A DNA stretch of 64,000 nt from Acidobacteriota bacterium (GTDB lineage Bacteria; Acidobacteriota; Blastocatellia; Pyrinomonadales; Pyrinomonadaceae): assembly GCA_003385635.1 (NCBI GenBank), contig QQUY01000002.1:523385-587384 (forward strand). The letters are read 5' to 3'. Below are positions 27,166 to 35,890 of this stretch, in pieces. Position 1 is the first letter of the stretch. The number at the start of each line of letters is the position of its first letter. The translations under genes and the position numbers were made by a program. The notes under the pieces are model-generated. The model did not search any database and was not told where the DNA came from. It worked only from the letters and a program-made list of their open reading frames with translations.

Positions 27166-27759
27166 ATGCGCATTTTTCTCACTGTTCTTGTTTCGTTATC
27201 ATTACTCCTTTTCGTAGCCTGCGGTTCGAACGAAGAGCCTGCTACACCTGTGGAAACGCTGAAGGCTTACACGATCGCGATGAAGAGCAAGGACATCACG
27301 ATGATGAAGCTTCTGCTGTCCGAAGGCTCGCTCAAGTTGCACCAGGACGAGGCTAGCGCCCGAGGTGTGACACTGGACGAGATCGTTCAGCAACAGACAT
27401 TGTTCGCGCCTGACCAGAGGGTTTTTGATTACCGTAACCAGAAGATCGAGGGTGACAGTGCGACCGTCGAGGTTAAGAACGCGTTTGGCGGCTGGGATAC
27501 GGTATTCCTTGTTCGCGAAGGCGGCACCTGGAAGATAGATCGCAAAGGCACGAGCGACAAAATGATCGAGGACATCGAGAAACAGAACGAACTTCTCGAC
27601 CAGCAGATCGAAGAAGGTCAGATACCGGTCGAGGAAAGCCCTCTGCCGGAGGGTGATTTGACACCTGCTGACACAACACCGTCGCCTGTTCCGAACCCTA
27701 ATGAACCGGTCCCTTCTGTCGATCCGACCACGACTCCGCCTCCTGCTTCGTTCAACTAG
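27166..27759 (+). CDS. lipoprotein with NTF2-like domain, copy 1
   Basis: The 197-aa product has a signal peptide ending in the lipobox LFVAC and an NTF2-like (DUF4878-type) domain. That domain runs from TPVETLKAYTIAMKSKD to GGTWKIDRKG. A Pro/Thr-rich acidic tail of about 45 residues follows. It should be anchored in the envelope. The next gene encodes a related lipoprotein, so the pair is a tandem duplication. The ligand and role are unknown. Confidence 0.65.
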   Translation: MRIFLTVLVSLSLLLFVACGSNEEPATPVETLKAYTIAMKSKDITMMKLLLSEGSLKLHQDEASARGVTLDEIVQQQTLFAPDQRVFDYRNQKIEGDSATVEVKNAFGGWDTVFLVREGGTWKIDRKGTSDKMIEDIEKQNELLDQQIEEGQIPVEESPLPEGDLTPADTTPSPVPNPNEPVPSVDPTTTPPPASFN

Positions 27760-27815
27760 CTACCTGCACATTTTCAAGTCTTATCAAGAATCGTTACAGC
27801 TGCTCGGAGGACCCG

Positions 27816-28307
27816 ATGAACTCGCGAATTTTATCAACACTATTTGTTCTTACCTTCCTTTTTGCCGGTTGCAAAGGAACCGACACGGCTTCGTCTAACA
27901 CGGAACCAAACAGTGAGATCCCGGTGACAGGGTCTCCGGGCGAAGTCTTGGCGGAAAACGAGACGTCGACCTCAGACGCGCGGGAGGGCAAGCCAATCGA
28001 TTCACCTACCGAAGCCGTCAATACCTTTATCATCGCGATGAGAGAAAAGAACTCGGACCTGATGCGTGCGACGCTATCGGAGGCGACGGTCAGGAGGTTC
28101 GACGAGCTGGCAAAGAAAGAGAACAAGTCGTTCTATGAGATCGCTGCCATCGATGATTATCAGGACAAGATGCCGGAAGTAAGAAACGAACAGATCACCG
28201 GAAACCGCGCGACTCTGGAGATCAAGAACGAGAAGACAGGCGACTTTGACCCGATGCCGTTTGTGAAAGAGGCCGGGAGCTGGAAGATCGCAGTATTTGA
28301 GCAATAG
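27816..28307 (+). CDS. lipoprotein with NTF2-like domain, copy 2
   Basis: The 163-aa product has a lipobox (LFAGC) and a domain alignable to the preceding protein. PTEAVNTFIIAMREKNSDLMRATLSE corresponds to PVETLKAYTIAMKSKD, and EAGSWKIAVFEQ to EGGTWKIDRK. It lacks the Pro/Thr tail. The first 60 residues after the Cys are a disordered-looking linker. It follows copy 1 by 56 bases and is probably co-transcribed with it. Confidence 0.65.
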   Translation: MNSRILSTLFVLTFLFAGCKGTDTASSNTEPNSEIPVTGSPGEVLAENETSTSDAREGKPIDSPTEAVNTFIIAMREKNSDLMRATLSEATVRRFDELAKKENKSFYEIAAIDDYQDKMPEVRNEQITGNRATLEIKNEKTGDFDPMPFVKEAGSWKIAVFEQ

Positions 28308-28342
28308 CAGAAAAGAGCTAACTGCACGACAGGAGAACATTT

Positions 28343-29569
28343 TTGGCGGTAATCAGACCTTTCAGGGCGCTTCGGCCCGCATCGGAAGTGGCAAAGCAGG
28401 TCGCGTGTGTACCTTACGACGTGGTCTACGAGTCCGAGGTGCGAGATTTCATCGGGATGAACTCCATGAGCTTTCTCCGCGTCACCCGGGCTGAGGCGGA
28501 GTTTCCCGAGGGCTCAAATCCCGAGCCGAACGAGGTCTTTGCCAGGGCCAGGATGAATCTCGAGGAATTCATTCAAAGAGAGCTTCTCGTGAAGGACGAG
28601 GAACCCTCCATCTACGTCTATCAGCTAAGCGTCGACGATCACTCGCAAACCGGCGTGGTGGCCTGTTGTTCAATAGACGAATATGAGGCGGGCCATATCA
28701 AGAAGCACGAGAAAACTAGGCCTGACAAGGTGAAAGACAGGACCGAGCACATGCTTGCCCTCAACGCTCAGACGGGCCTTATTTTTCTCGCTTTCCGCAA
28801 CACCTCCGCCATTCATTCGTTGATCAAGGAAACGGTCAAGAACCGGCCGATCTATAGCTTTCATTGCAAGGAAGGAGCTTCGCACTCGGTCTGGCAAGAC
28901 TCTGATACGAAGAAATGGGTCGATGCTTTCCACGAAGTACCCTCGCTATACATTGCCGACGGTCACCACAGGGCGGAAAGTACGGCGAATGTTAGAAGAG
29001 TGCTGAAAAAACAGAACCCGAACCACTCGGGCAGCGAAGATTACAACTTCGTCGTTGTAGGGATGTTTCCGGCCGAGTACCTGAGGATACTCGCTTACAA
29101 CCGTGTAATTAAGGACCTTAACGGGCTTTCGGAGAGTGAGTTTCTAGAGAGGATCAGCGAGAATTTCGTGATCCAGGAAACCGATGAGAAAGAACCTCAT
29201 ACACACGGCCTGATCTGCCTCTATCTGAACGGAAAATGGCGTAAGCTGAAGTTCGCTGTTGAGTACATTCGCGAGCCTGATCCCATAGAACGGCTGGATG
29301 TCAGTATCCTTCAGAACTACATTCTGGGCCCGATACTTGGTATCGAGGATCCCAGGACCGATCCAAGGATCGGATTCGTCGGAGGTGCGAGAGGAACTGC
29401 GGAGCTTGAAAGGTCGGTAGACGAAGGTGATTCGGTTGCGGCATTCTCGCTGTTTCCGACAACGATGCAGGATCTGCTGGATGTATCTGACGCGGGAGAG
29501 ATAATGCCGCCGAAATCTACCTGGTTTGACCCGAAATTAAAGGACGGACTGTTGGTTTACGAATTGTAA
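28343..29569 (+). CDS. DUF1015 family protein
   Basis: The 408-aa product has the DUF1015 hallmarks: an IRPFRALRP start, CVPYDVV, the RPDKVKDRTEHMLALNAQTG block and the central signature YIADGHHRAEST. The gene starts at a TTG with AGGAGA at 28331-28336, since no in-frame ATG fits the conserved N-terminus. The family occurs widely in bacteria, and I know of no settled biochemical role. The conserved His pair suggests an enzyme. It ends 3 bases from the convergent anti-sigma gene. Confidence 0.8.
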   Translation: MAVIRPFRALRPASEVAKQVACVPYDVVYESEVRDFIGMNSMSFLRVTRAEAEFPEGSNPEPNEVFARARMNLEEFIQRELLVKDEEPSIYVYQLSVDDHSQTGVVACCSIDEYEAGHIKKHEKTRPDKVKDRTEHMLALNAQTGLIFLAFRNTSAIHSLIKETVKNRPIYSFHCKEGASHSVWQDSDTKKWVDAFHEVPSLYIADGHHRAESTANVRRVLKKQNPNHSGSEDYNFVVVGMFPAEYLRILAYNRVIKDLNGLSESEFLERISENFVIQETDEKEPHTHGLICLYLNGKWRKLKFAVEYIREPDPIERLDVSILQNYILGPILGIEDPRTDPRIGFVGGARGTAELERSVDEGDSVAAFSLFPTTMQDLLDVSDAGEIMPPKSTWFDPKLKDGLLVYEL

Positions 29570-29572
29570 GAC

Positions 29573-30712
29573 TCAGTTCTCGTCGAACCAGCCGGGCTGT
29601 TCGTACCAAAGAACCTCAAGGTCGCTTCTTAGGGACATCATCATCGTTTCGTTGAGGCCTAAAAGACCCTCAACTGTAACCCCTTCCGGTAGGTCCAACT
29701 CCCTAAGTATCCGCGCAATGATCAGAGAGCGTTTCTGGACAGGCACCTTTTCCAGAAGATGCCACAGCGTAAGGGTATCCTTTCGCCGGGATTCGCTGAT
29801 TATCGTGTCTACGGTGTCAGGGCCGCCTTCCGAAAAGTCGAACTCAGCCAATGCCTTCTTGAGGTCTGCTGTGGCGTCACCAAAAAACGGGGTGCCGAGT
29901 TTCCCTCCTTTCTTCGACTCGCAAAACGCTCCTGCCGGGACAAACGACTCAAGGCCTTCTGTTTCAAGTGCGACATAGCCGCTTGTAACGTGTAGTTTGC
30001 TGTTGCCATCATCGTCTACCTCAAGCGTGTAGGCACACCCGAGATCGACCGCTTGTGCAGAAGGCGTGTCGACGATGAACAGTCTGGGAGGCGCTACGAT
30101 CACGGCCTTCAGGACACCGCGGTCGAGGGCCATTCGGTGTTCTTCGGCGCTTGTGTTTACGATTCTGACCTTTGAGTTTGGAGCGATATCGACGCGGCCG
30201 ATCTCAGCAACGGATATTCTGGCACTGGAAGCCGCATCGGTCTCCAGAACTCCGCCTATTTCGAGGTTCTTGTCTTCACCCAGCTTTGTTACCTGTGGAT
30301 TTCCCCGAGTTTCCAGAAGCCTCCAGCTTGAAGGCCTTGGTTCCTGCCCTGAGTTCTGTACAGAAACTGTTTCTGGACCGGCACTGGTGAGGTAGATATA
30401 GATTGGGACCGCTACAAGCATCGCCATCAGGGCGATCCCGAATGCGAGTGCAGGCTTCAGCAGCCGGAGCCTGCGGCTTCGTGCGCCCGATTCTCTTGCT
30501 TCATCAAGCTTCGATTCGACGGCCGCCCACATCGATGGCGGTGCGTCCGTGCGTTCCAGCGAGCCGGCGAGTTCCCTTCCTGCTTTCTGCTCATCGTGCT
30601 CTGTTCTACACACAGCACAATTGATGAGATGCTCCCCTACCACCGACCGCTCTTCGTCAGAAAGCTCACGGTCGAGAAAGTGGGGAATCTTGTCTGTTAT
30701 ATGTTGGGTCAT
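29573..30712 (-). CDS. anti-sigma factor with zinc finger and FecR-like domain
   Basis: The 379-aa product begins with a ZAS-type anti-sigma domain (HLINCAVC, the H-x3-C-x2-C motif). One membrane helix is near residue 90-115, and a FecR-like periplasmic domain follows (EIGGVLETDAASSARISVAEIG and the IVDTPSAQAVDLGCAYTLEV block). Such proteins hold an ECF sigma factor at the membrane until a signal arrives. The sigma gene lies 149 bases upstream on the same strand, the usual order. The ATG at 30712 is preferred over a TTG at 30721. Confidence 0.85.
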   Translation of the reverse strand: MTQHITDKIPHFLDRELSDEERSVVGEHLINCAVCRTEHDEQKAGRELAGSLERTDAPPSMWAAVESKLDEARESGARSRRLRLLKPALAFGIALMAMLVAVPIYIYLTSAGPETVSVQNSGQEPRPSSWRLLETRGNPQVTKLGEDKNLEIGGVLETDAASSARISVAEIGRVDIAPNSKVRIVNTSAEEHRMALDRGVLKAVIVAPPRLFIVDTPSAQAVDLGCAYTLEVDDDGNSKLHVTSGYVALETEGLESFVPAGAFCESKKGGKLGTPFFGDATADLKKALAEFDFSEGGPDTVDTIISESRRKDTLTLWHLLEKVPVQKRSLIIARILRELDLPEGVTVEGLLGLNETMMMSLRSDLEVLWYEQPGWFDEN

Positions 30713-30861
30713 TCTTATCAAGCGTTATGCTCGCATGTTTCAGGGATCACGCATCATGTATCGTCGAAACTACTCAAACGGTGTGATCTATTCTTGAATT
30801 TGTTTAGAGCGTCCGTGGAACTCCGATACCTGATCCATGATCCGTGACACCTGCTTACTGC

Positions 30862-31446
30862 TCACTGATTGCCGCTCACCTGCAAATGTCTAAGGCTTTC
30901 CGCAAGCATCTTGTGTCCTCGGCTCAGCCTCGATGCCACGGTTCCCTCGGAGATATCAAGAACCTGGGCCATCTCTGAATATGAGAGACCTTCGACGTGC
31001 TTCAGCACCAGCGGCGCCCGGAATATCGGCTTCAGCTCTGCTACAGCTTTCTTCACCGATTCCGAGATCTCGAGCCGCTCTTCGGTGGAATCATCGATCT
31101 CAACTACTTCCGAATCCTCTCGCTCAAAGATATCCCCGAAAAATGAGAACCGATTGCGCTTCTTTTGTTCGTCTATGCATTGATTCACGGTCACGCGGTA
31201 TAGCCAGGTCGAGACCTGTGCATCGCCCCGGAATTTCGCAATTCCGACGTAGAGCTTCAGGAAGACCTGCTGACTGATATCCTCCGCAAGCTGTCGATCT
31301 CCGCCAAAGAAGTTGAACGCAACCGAATACACCCGCCTTTGGTTCCGGCGGAACAATTCTTCAAAAGCGGATCTGTCCCCTTCCCGGCCGGCGGCGATCA
31401 GGTCGCTTTCAGAAGTGTTTTCGTGCATCGACTCTGCTTTTAGCAT
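30862..31446 (-). CDS. ECF-type RNA polymerase sigma factor
   Basis: The 194-aa product has sigma region 2 (FEELFRRNQRRVYSVAFNF, then AEDISQQVFLKLY and VSTWLYRVTVN). Region 4 is a helix-turn-helix (EGLSYSEMAQVLDISEGTVASRLSRG). This is the two-domain layout of extracytoplasmic function sigma factors. It pairs with the membrane anti-sigma factor downstream. A second ATG at 31428 is an alternative start. The 149-base gap between the two genes carries a GATACCTGATCC-type repeat, also found ahead of crcB. Confidence 0.92.
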   Translation of the reverse strand: MLKAESMHENTSESDLIAAGREGDRSAFEELFRRNQRRVYSVAFNFFGGDRQLAEDISQQVFLKLYVGIAKFRGDAQVSTWLYRVTVNQCIDEQKKRNRFSFFGDIFEREDSEVVEIDDSTEERLEISESVKKAVAELKPIFRAPLVLKHVEGLSYSEMAQVLDISEGTVASRLSRGHKMLAESLRHLQVSGNQ

Positions 31447-31464
31447 TAGCGCTGAAAGATACCA

Positions 31465-32121
31465 TTATACGGGCCAGAGTCTCAGGTTCCTCGTTCCGCG
31501 CAGAATGCCCTCGGCGTCCTTTTTGAGCTCGATCACGTTCTTGAATCCGCCTTTCTTTGCCGAATAATCTCGATCATTCAGAAGCGGATCGCCTTCAAAC
31601 AAGATGGAGTCGGCCCAATCTTCCTTTCTTTTAAGCCCGGTCACCGTCATGTGAACGTGCGAAGGATTGTTACGACTCGGGTAAGGTTCGGGTTTGATGG
31701 TATAGAAACCGTATTTTCCGTTCTTGTCGGTAAGCACCCAGCCTCTGTACCTGCCGTGCCTGTGCTGGTCTCTTCTTCCGTATAGCCCTTCCGTGTCAGT
31801 ATGGTAGAAGTAGATCAGAATATCGGGAGCCGGCGTCAAACCGTCCTCCTTGTAAACAGTCCCCTCTACCAAAAGCCTTTCACCGGCGTCCCCGTCCTTG
31901 TGAAGACGCGCTTTCCAGCGCACATCGTCCGGAACGTCTCGTGCCCCGCACCACTCACAATCAGGGTCCTGGACACCATTTGCACGGAGTATGTCCAGTT
32001 TGTCCTTCGGAGCCGACTCGGCAACTGTGTCGAACTGGCAGGCGCTAACCAGGGGCACCAGAGCCGCACCAAGCGCAGCTGTTCCCAGAAAATCCCTTCG
32101 GGTCTGTATTAGTTTCTTCAT
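31465..32121 (-). CDS. intradiol ring-cleavage dioxygenase-like Tat lipoprotein
   Basis: The product from the ATG at 32121 (218 aa) has a twin-arginine signal (TRRDFLG) ending in a lipobox-like LVSAC. A domain of the protocatechuate 3,4-dioxygenase fold follows. The iron ligands expected in the family are visible as Tyr in EGLYGRRD, Tyr in GRYRGW, and the HVHM His pair. The family cleaves catechols between the hydroxyls, but exported members like this are poorly defined. A longer frame from 32190 would put the signal internally and is rejected. It ends 18 bases from the sigma factor start and could be read with it. Confidence 0.8.
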   Translation of the reverse strand: MKKLIQTRRDFLGTAALGAALVPLVSACQFDTVAESAPKDKLDILRANGVQDPDCEWCGARDVPDDVRWKARLHKDGDAGERLLVEGTVYKEDGLTPAPDILIYFYHTDTEGLYGRRDQHRHGRYRGWVLTDKNGKYGFYTIKPEPYPSRNNPSHVHMTVTGLKRKEDWADSILFEGDPLLNDRDYSAKKGGFKNVIELKKDAEGILRGTRNLRLWPV

Positions 32122-32220
32122 ATGTATTTGTTCCTTTTGAACTGATCGTTCAATAATGTGACCGCTCGGGAGCCGGATTTCTTCCATCATAGTCGGGATC
32201 CGGCATCTGCGTTACACAAA

Positions 32221-32769
32221 ATGATCGAAACAGAACGGCTCTTGATCAGGCGATTCCGCGAAGCAGACGTCGATGCCATCCACGAGATGCGAAGCGATCC
32301 TGAGGTAATGCGCTACATCCGCGAGACGGCCGCGGACCGGGAAGAATCGGCAAAATGGACGGAGGCGATCTCGGCAAAATGGGAATCGGAAGGCATCGGA
32401 TATTGCGCCCTCGTCGAGAAGGCGACCGGCGATATAGCCGGATGGTGCGGGACCTGGCGGATTCAGGAGACGAACGAGGTCGAGGTCGGGTACGCGATCG
32501 CCAAAACAAAGTGGGGAAAGGGTTTCGCGACGGAGGCTGCTGCTGCGATGGTAGATCACGCGTTTTCGGAACTTCGCCTCGACTACCTGGTCGCAGTGGC
32601 ATATCCGGAGAACGAAGCATCGATACGGGTTATGAAGAAACTGGGCATGAGCTTTGTTCGGGAGGGTACTTTCTACGGAAAGCAGCTTGTACAGTATTCG
32701 ATCCGCATCGCCGATTGGCAAAAGCATCTAGGCTCTGCGAAAGGAAATGAACGAGATCGTCAAGACTGA
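32221..32769 (+). CDS. GNAT acetyltransferase, RimJ/RimL-like, copy 1
   Basis: The 182-aa product begins METERLLIRRF-style (IETERLLIRRFREADVDAI) as in RimJ/RimL N-acetyltransferases. It has the acetyl-CoA loop region around KTKWGKGFATEAAAA and the closing YPENEASIRVMKKLGM block. The substrate could be a ribosomal protein N-terminus or a small amine and cannot be read here. It overlaps the next gene by 23 bases. The second protein is a clear paralogue, so the pair arose by duplication. Confidence 0.85.
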   Translation: MIETERLLIRRFREADVDAIHEMRSDPEVMRYIRETAADREESAKWTEAISAKWESEGIGYCALVEKATGDIAGWCGTWRIQETNEVEVGYAIAKTKWGKGFATEAAAAMVDHAFSELRLDYLVAVAYPENEASIRVMKKLGMSFVREGTFYGKQLVQYSIRIADWQKHLGSAKGNERDRQD

Positions 32770-33298
32770 GAGACTCTCGATGCGGCCGTTCACTGAAGAC
32801 GATCTCGAATGGATGATCGGTCACCGGACGGATGCCGAAGTGGCGCGGTACCTGGGCGGACTGGAACTGCAGACGCCAAGCTTCGTTGAGAAGCGCCTGA
32901 AACTATACATCGGCTGCTATCGAGAGCTTGGATTATCGATGTGCCTTACCTCGCTGCGTGACAACGGCAGGCCCGTCGGAATATCGGGGCTGAAGCCGCT
33001 CGACAAAACCGGGGAGATCGAGCTCGGTTATTCGTTCGACAAGGATCAGTGGGGAAAGGGCCTGGCGACCGAAGCAGCACTGGCGTGGCTCGATTTCGGA
33101 TTTCGGGAGTCGGGTCTAGAGAGGATTGTCGCCGTTGCCGAACCCGAGAACAGTGCTTCTATACGAGTGATGGAGAAAGTTGGAATGAAGTTTGAGGACA
33201 AGGCCTTCTACTACGGATTTCTACTCTCACGGTATGCGATCAACAAGGCGGACTTCTCGGGTCGCCTCGTCTTACCTAATAGTCAGCGCTTGGGTTAG
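32747..33298 (+). CDS. GNAT acetyltransferase, RimJ/RimL-like, copy 2
   Basis: The 183-aa product has the same family layout as the upstream gene: IVKTERLSMRPFTEDDLEWM, FDKDQWGKGLATEAALAW and EPENSASIRVMEKVGM. The overlap with copy 1 suggests translational coupling. Substrates are unknown. The downstream membrane-protein gene starts 9 bases later. Confidence 0.85.
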   Translation: MNEIVKTERLSMRPFTEDDLEWMIGHRTDAEVARYLGGLELQTPSFVEKRLKLYIGCYRELGLSMCLTSLRDNGRPVGISGLKPLDKTGEIELGYSFDKDQWGKGLATEAALAWLDFGFRESGLERIVAVAEPENSASIRVMEKVGMKFEDKAFYYGFLLSRYAINKADFSGRLVLPNSQRLG

Positions 33299-33307
33299 AA
33301 TGAATGT

Positions 33308-33841
33308 GTGAAGCCCAACGCGCCAAGACTTGCCGCAGCGATAATCGTAAGCCTCTACTTCTTCACAATCGCTTACAATCCGATGATGGACGGGTTATGG
33401 AACTTCCTGAACCTTGTCGATCTTCCGATACACGAAACGGGCCATCTGATATTCAGGCTCTTCGGGGAGTTTATGATGATCGCCGGCGGCTCGCTGTTTC
33501 AGATCATCGTCCCAGCGATCTTCGTGGGTTATTTTGTCCGCCAGGAACAATATTATTCCGCCGGAATGGTGCTCTTTTGGGTGGGCCAAAGCATACTTAA
33601 CGTATGGGTTTACGCGGACGACGCGGTTAGAATGCAGTTGGTTCTTACAAGCGGTATGACCGGCACTGAGGGAAGTTTTCACGACTGGAACTATTTGCTG
33701 ACGCAGACCGGATTGATCGGCTACCATCAGATCGTATCCGGACTTATAAGGATCGCGGGAACACTTACGATCCTTGCGGCTACAGCGTGGACGGTCTACT
33801 TATCTTTCGAACCATCTGACGAAGGCCGGATAGGAGTATGA
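33308..33841 (+). CDS. small membrane protein with HETGH motif
   Basis: The 177-aa product (GTG start) has about four membrane helices and the motif LPIHETGHLIFRLFG. HExxH with a Thr-Gly middle is the zinc signature of membrane metallopeptidases such as the M50 group. The third ligand could be an Asp in YADDAVRMQ. It lacks a PDZ domain and is shorter than site-2 proteases. Its stop overlaps the SDR start (ATGA), and it follows the GNAT pair, so the four genes form one unit. Protease activity is an inference. Confidence 0.55.
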   Translation: MKPNAPRLAAAIIVSLYFFTIAYNPMMDGLWNFLNLVDLPIHETGHLIFRLFGEFMMIAGGSLFQIIVPAIFVGYFVRQEQYYSAGMVLFWVGQSILNVWVYADDAVRMQLVLTSGMTGTEGSFHDWNYLLTQTGLIGYHQIVSGLIRIAGTLTILAATAWTVYLSFEPSDEGRIGV

Positions 33842-34650
33842 AAGCAACACTGATCACTGGAGCATCGAGCGGAATCGGCGAAGAGTTCGCGCGACGGCTT
33901 GCTGCGGAAGGTCACAACCTCGTCCTCGTGGCGAGATCAGAAGACAAGCTTGCAGCGCTGTGCGATGAGTTAATGCTCGAGCACAAGATAACCGCCCATT
34001 ACGTTGCCATTGACCTGAATGACTATCAGGCCGATCTCCGCCTTTACAAAGAGACCGTTAATCACAATTTTGAGATCAACTGGCTGATAAACAACGCAGG
34101 ATTCGGTTCAATGGGATACTTCGGCGACCTTGATCTGAAGCGCGAGCTCGAGATGATCCATCTGAACGTGAATGTTCTCGTTTCGCTTACTCACCGATAC
34201 CTGAACCTGATGGTCGAGGACGGAGAGGGGACGATCATCAACGTTTCGTCATCCGCCAGCTTTCAGCCACTGCCATTCATGGCCACTTACGCGGCGACAA
34301 AGGCTTTCGTTACTTCTTTCACACAAGCGATCGCAGAAGAATACAAGCCGCAGGGCTTAAGGGTCCTGAATCTCTGCCCGGGCGCGACCGATACAGGTTT
34401 TTTCGATGCGGCAGGTATGGACGAACCTGTGATGATAAAGGGCGTTCAGACCCCTGACGAGGTGGTTGATGCGGCTTTGAAGGCGCTCGAAAAAGGAAAG
34501 TCAAGCGTGATCTCGGGCTGGTTGAACTATCTTGTTGCAAGCGCCGCGTCCGTGTCTCCGGATTCGATGGTCACGGCTTCCGTAGCCAAGGTGCTTCGTC
34601 CAAAGGTAGAGAATGGTCCCGGCAACGAAACCGGAGAGGAAGAAGAATAG
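33838..34650 (+). CDS. short-chain dehydrogenase/reductase
   Basis: The 270-aa product has the classical SDR motifs: TGASSGIGEEFARR for NAD(P) binding, NNAGFG, the catalytic Ser in NVSSSASF and YAATKAF. The Arg residues after the first strand favour NADP. Such dibasic-type SDRs reduce ketones or acyl groups, and the substrate is not evident. It is coupled to the HETGH gene by a 4-base overlap and is convergent with recF, 3 bases away. Confidence 0.9.
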   Translation: MKATLITGASSGIGEEFARRLAAEGHNLVLVARSEDKLAALCDELMLEHKITAHYVAIDLNDYQADLRLYKETVNHNFEINWLINNAGFGSMGYFGDLDLKRELEMIHLNVNVLVSLTHRYLNLMVEDGEGTIINVSSSASFQPLPFMATYAATKAFVTSFTQAIAEEYKPQGLRVLNLCPGATDTGFFDAAGMDEPVMIKGVQTPDEVVDAALKALEKGKSSVISGWLNYLVASAASVSPDSMVTASVAKVLRPKVENGPGNETGEEEE

Positions 34651-34653
34651 CGT

Positions 34654-35757
34654 TCAGGCGGTTGATTCCGCCCGTCCTTCTTTGATTCGGATCACCTCGG
34701 CTTCGCCCCCGAACTGAGTTACAAAGCTCTCCTTTGAAGTCGAAACAAACGTCTGCGTCTTCCCCTTCAGAAAGTCCAGGAGTTTCCCGATACGCCTGTA
34801 GTCGAGTTCCGCATCGATATCGTCAATGAGGAAAAGCGGATACTCGCCTTGCTGTTCGTAAAAGACGGAGACCTCTGCGATCAACAGTGTCAGCAATGCG
34901 CTTCTTTGTTGCCCCGACGATCCGAATTTGCGCAGGTCGCGGCCGTCAAAGCTGATTTCTAGGTCGTCCCGGTGCGGTCCGATCAAAGCATAACCCGAGT
35001 AGATCTCGGCCTGTGTCCTGAGAGCGAGCCTTTCTGCGATCAGCGACTCATAGTCGTCAAGATCTCCTTTTCCTTCGAGCGAGGATGCATATCGAATCGA
35101 TATCTCTTCCCTGTCAAATAGCTTCCGTTCCAGCACCTCGTTTATGCGGTCAACAAAGCGGACCCTCGCTTTGTGTATGCGCGCCGAAAGCGAAACGACT
35201 TGTTCGTTCCAGGGCTCTAGCGTCGCCTCTATCTTTTCGACCGGTGTCTCGTTCTTCCTTGCTTCCTGAAGGAGTTTGTTCTTCTGCCTCAACACCTTGC
35301 TGTAGTCGCTGACAGTCTGAACGTACGGCGGGAAGATCGAAACGATCCCATTGTCCAGGAACTTTCTCCGTCCTTCTGGTCCCCCGCGCACTATCTCAAG
35401 TTCGTCGGAATTGAATACGAAAGCGTGAAGCTGACCGAGATAGCGCTGAACCGTCTCTTTCTTTCCATTAACGGTCAGCGTCTTCTTGTTACCTTCAAGT
35501 ATGACCTGAAGTGATCTGACGATCTGATCGCTTTGCCTTACTTCTCCCCGGACGATGGCGTTTGACGCACCAAACCGGATCGCCTCCGAAAGGCGGGCCG
35601 TTCTGAAGGATTTTGTCGTGGAAAGGAGGTGGATGGCTTCCAGCCAGTTGGTCTTCCCGTGACCGTTCTCGCCGCAAATGACGTTCAGGCCAGCCCGGCA
35701 TCCGAATTTTCCGTCCAAATTACGAAACCCGTCAGCCGCAACTGACTCCAAAAGCAT
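34654..35757 (-). CDS. recF: DNA replication and repair protein RecF
   Basis: RecF loads RecA at gaps in single-stranded DNA with RecO and RecR. The 367-aa product has GENGHGKT (residues 29-36), the LLSTTKSFR region, the signature SSGQQRSALLTLLIAE and the Walker B LFLIDDIDAELD, with QTFVSTS after it. Length is normal. It is not next to dnaA, dnaN or gyrB as in many genomes, being surrounded here by an SDR and a thioredoxin-like gene. Confidence 0.95.
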   Translation of the reverse strand: MLLESVAADGFRNLDGKFGCRAGLNVICGENGHGKTNWLEAIHLLSTTKSFRTARLSEAIRFGASNAIVRGEVRQSDQIVRSLQVILEGNKKTLTVNGKKETVQRYLGQLHAFVFNSDELEIVRGGPEGRRKFLDNGIVSIFPPYVQTVSDYSKVLRQKNKLLQEARKNETPVEKIEATLEPWNEQVVSLSARIHKARVRFVDRINEVLERKLFDREEISIRYASSLEGKGDLDDYESLIAERLALRTQAEIYSGYALIGPHRDDLEISFDGRDLRKFGSSGQQRSALLTLLIAEVSVFYEQQGEYPLFLIDDIDAELDYRRIGKLLDFLKGKTQTFVSTSKESFVTQFGGEAEVIRIKEGRAESTA

Positions 35758-35840
35758 GGCTTATGTTACCATAGTGCGGGCCCTATTCCTTTCGCCCAAA
35801 TCTGGAACGATCCCGACTTTACTCATCTGTGTTAGATAGC

Positions 35841-35857
35841 GTTGAACGTCGTTCAAC
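35841..35857. promoter_or_regulatory. perfect 17-base palindrome in the recF/TlpA divergent spacer
   Basis: GTTGAACG at 35841-35848 and CGTTCAAC at 35850-35857 flank a single T. The position between divergent recF and thioredoxin-like genes suits an operator for a dimeric regulator. The regulator is not known. Confidence 0.45.
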
Positions 35858-35890
35858 ACGCTCAGATTACCTTCCTTGTCGGGAAAAACA

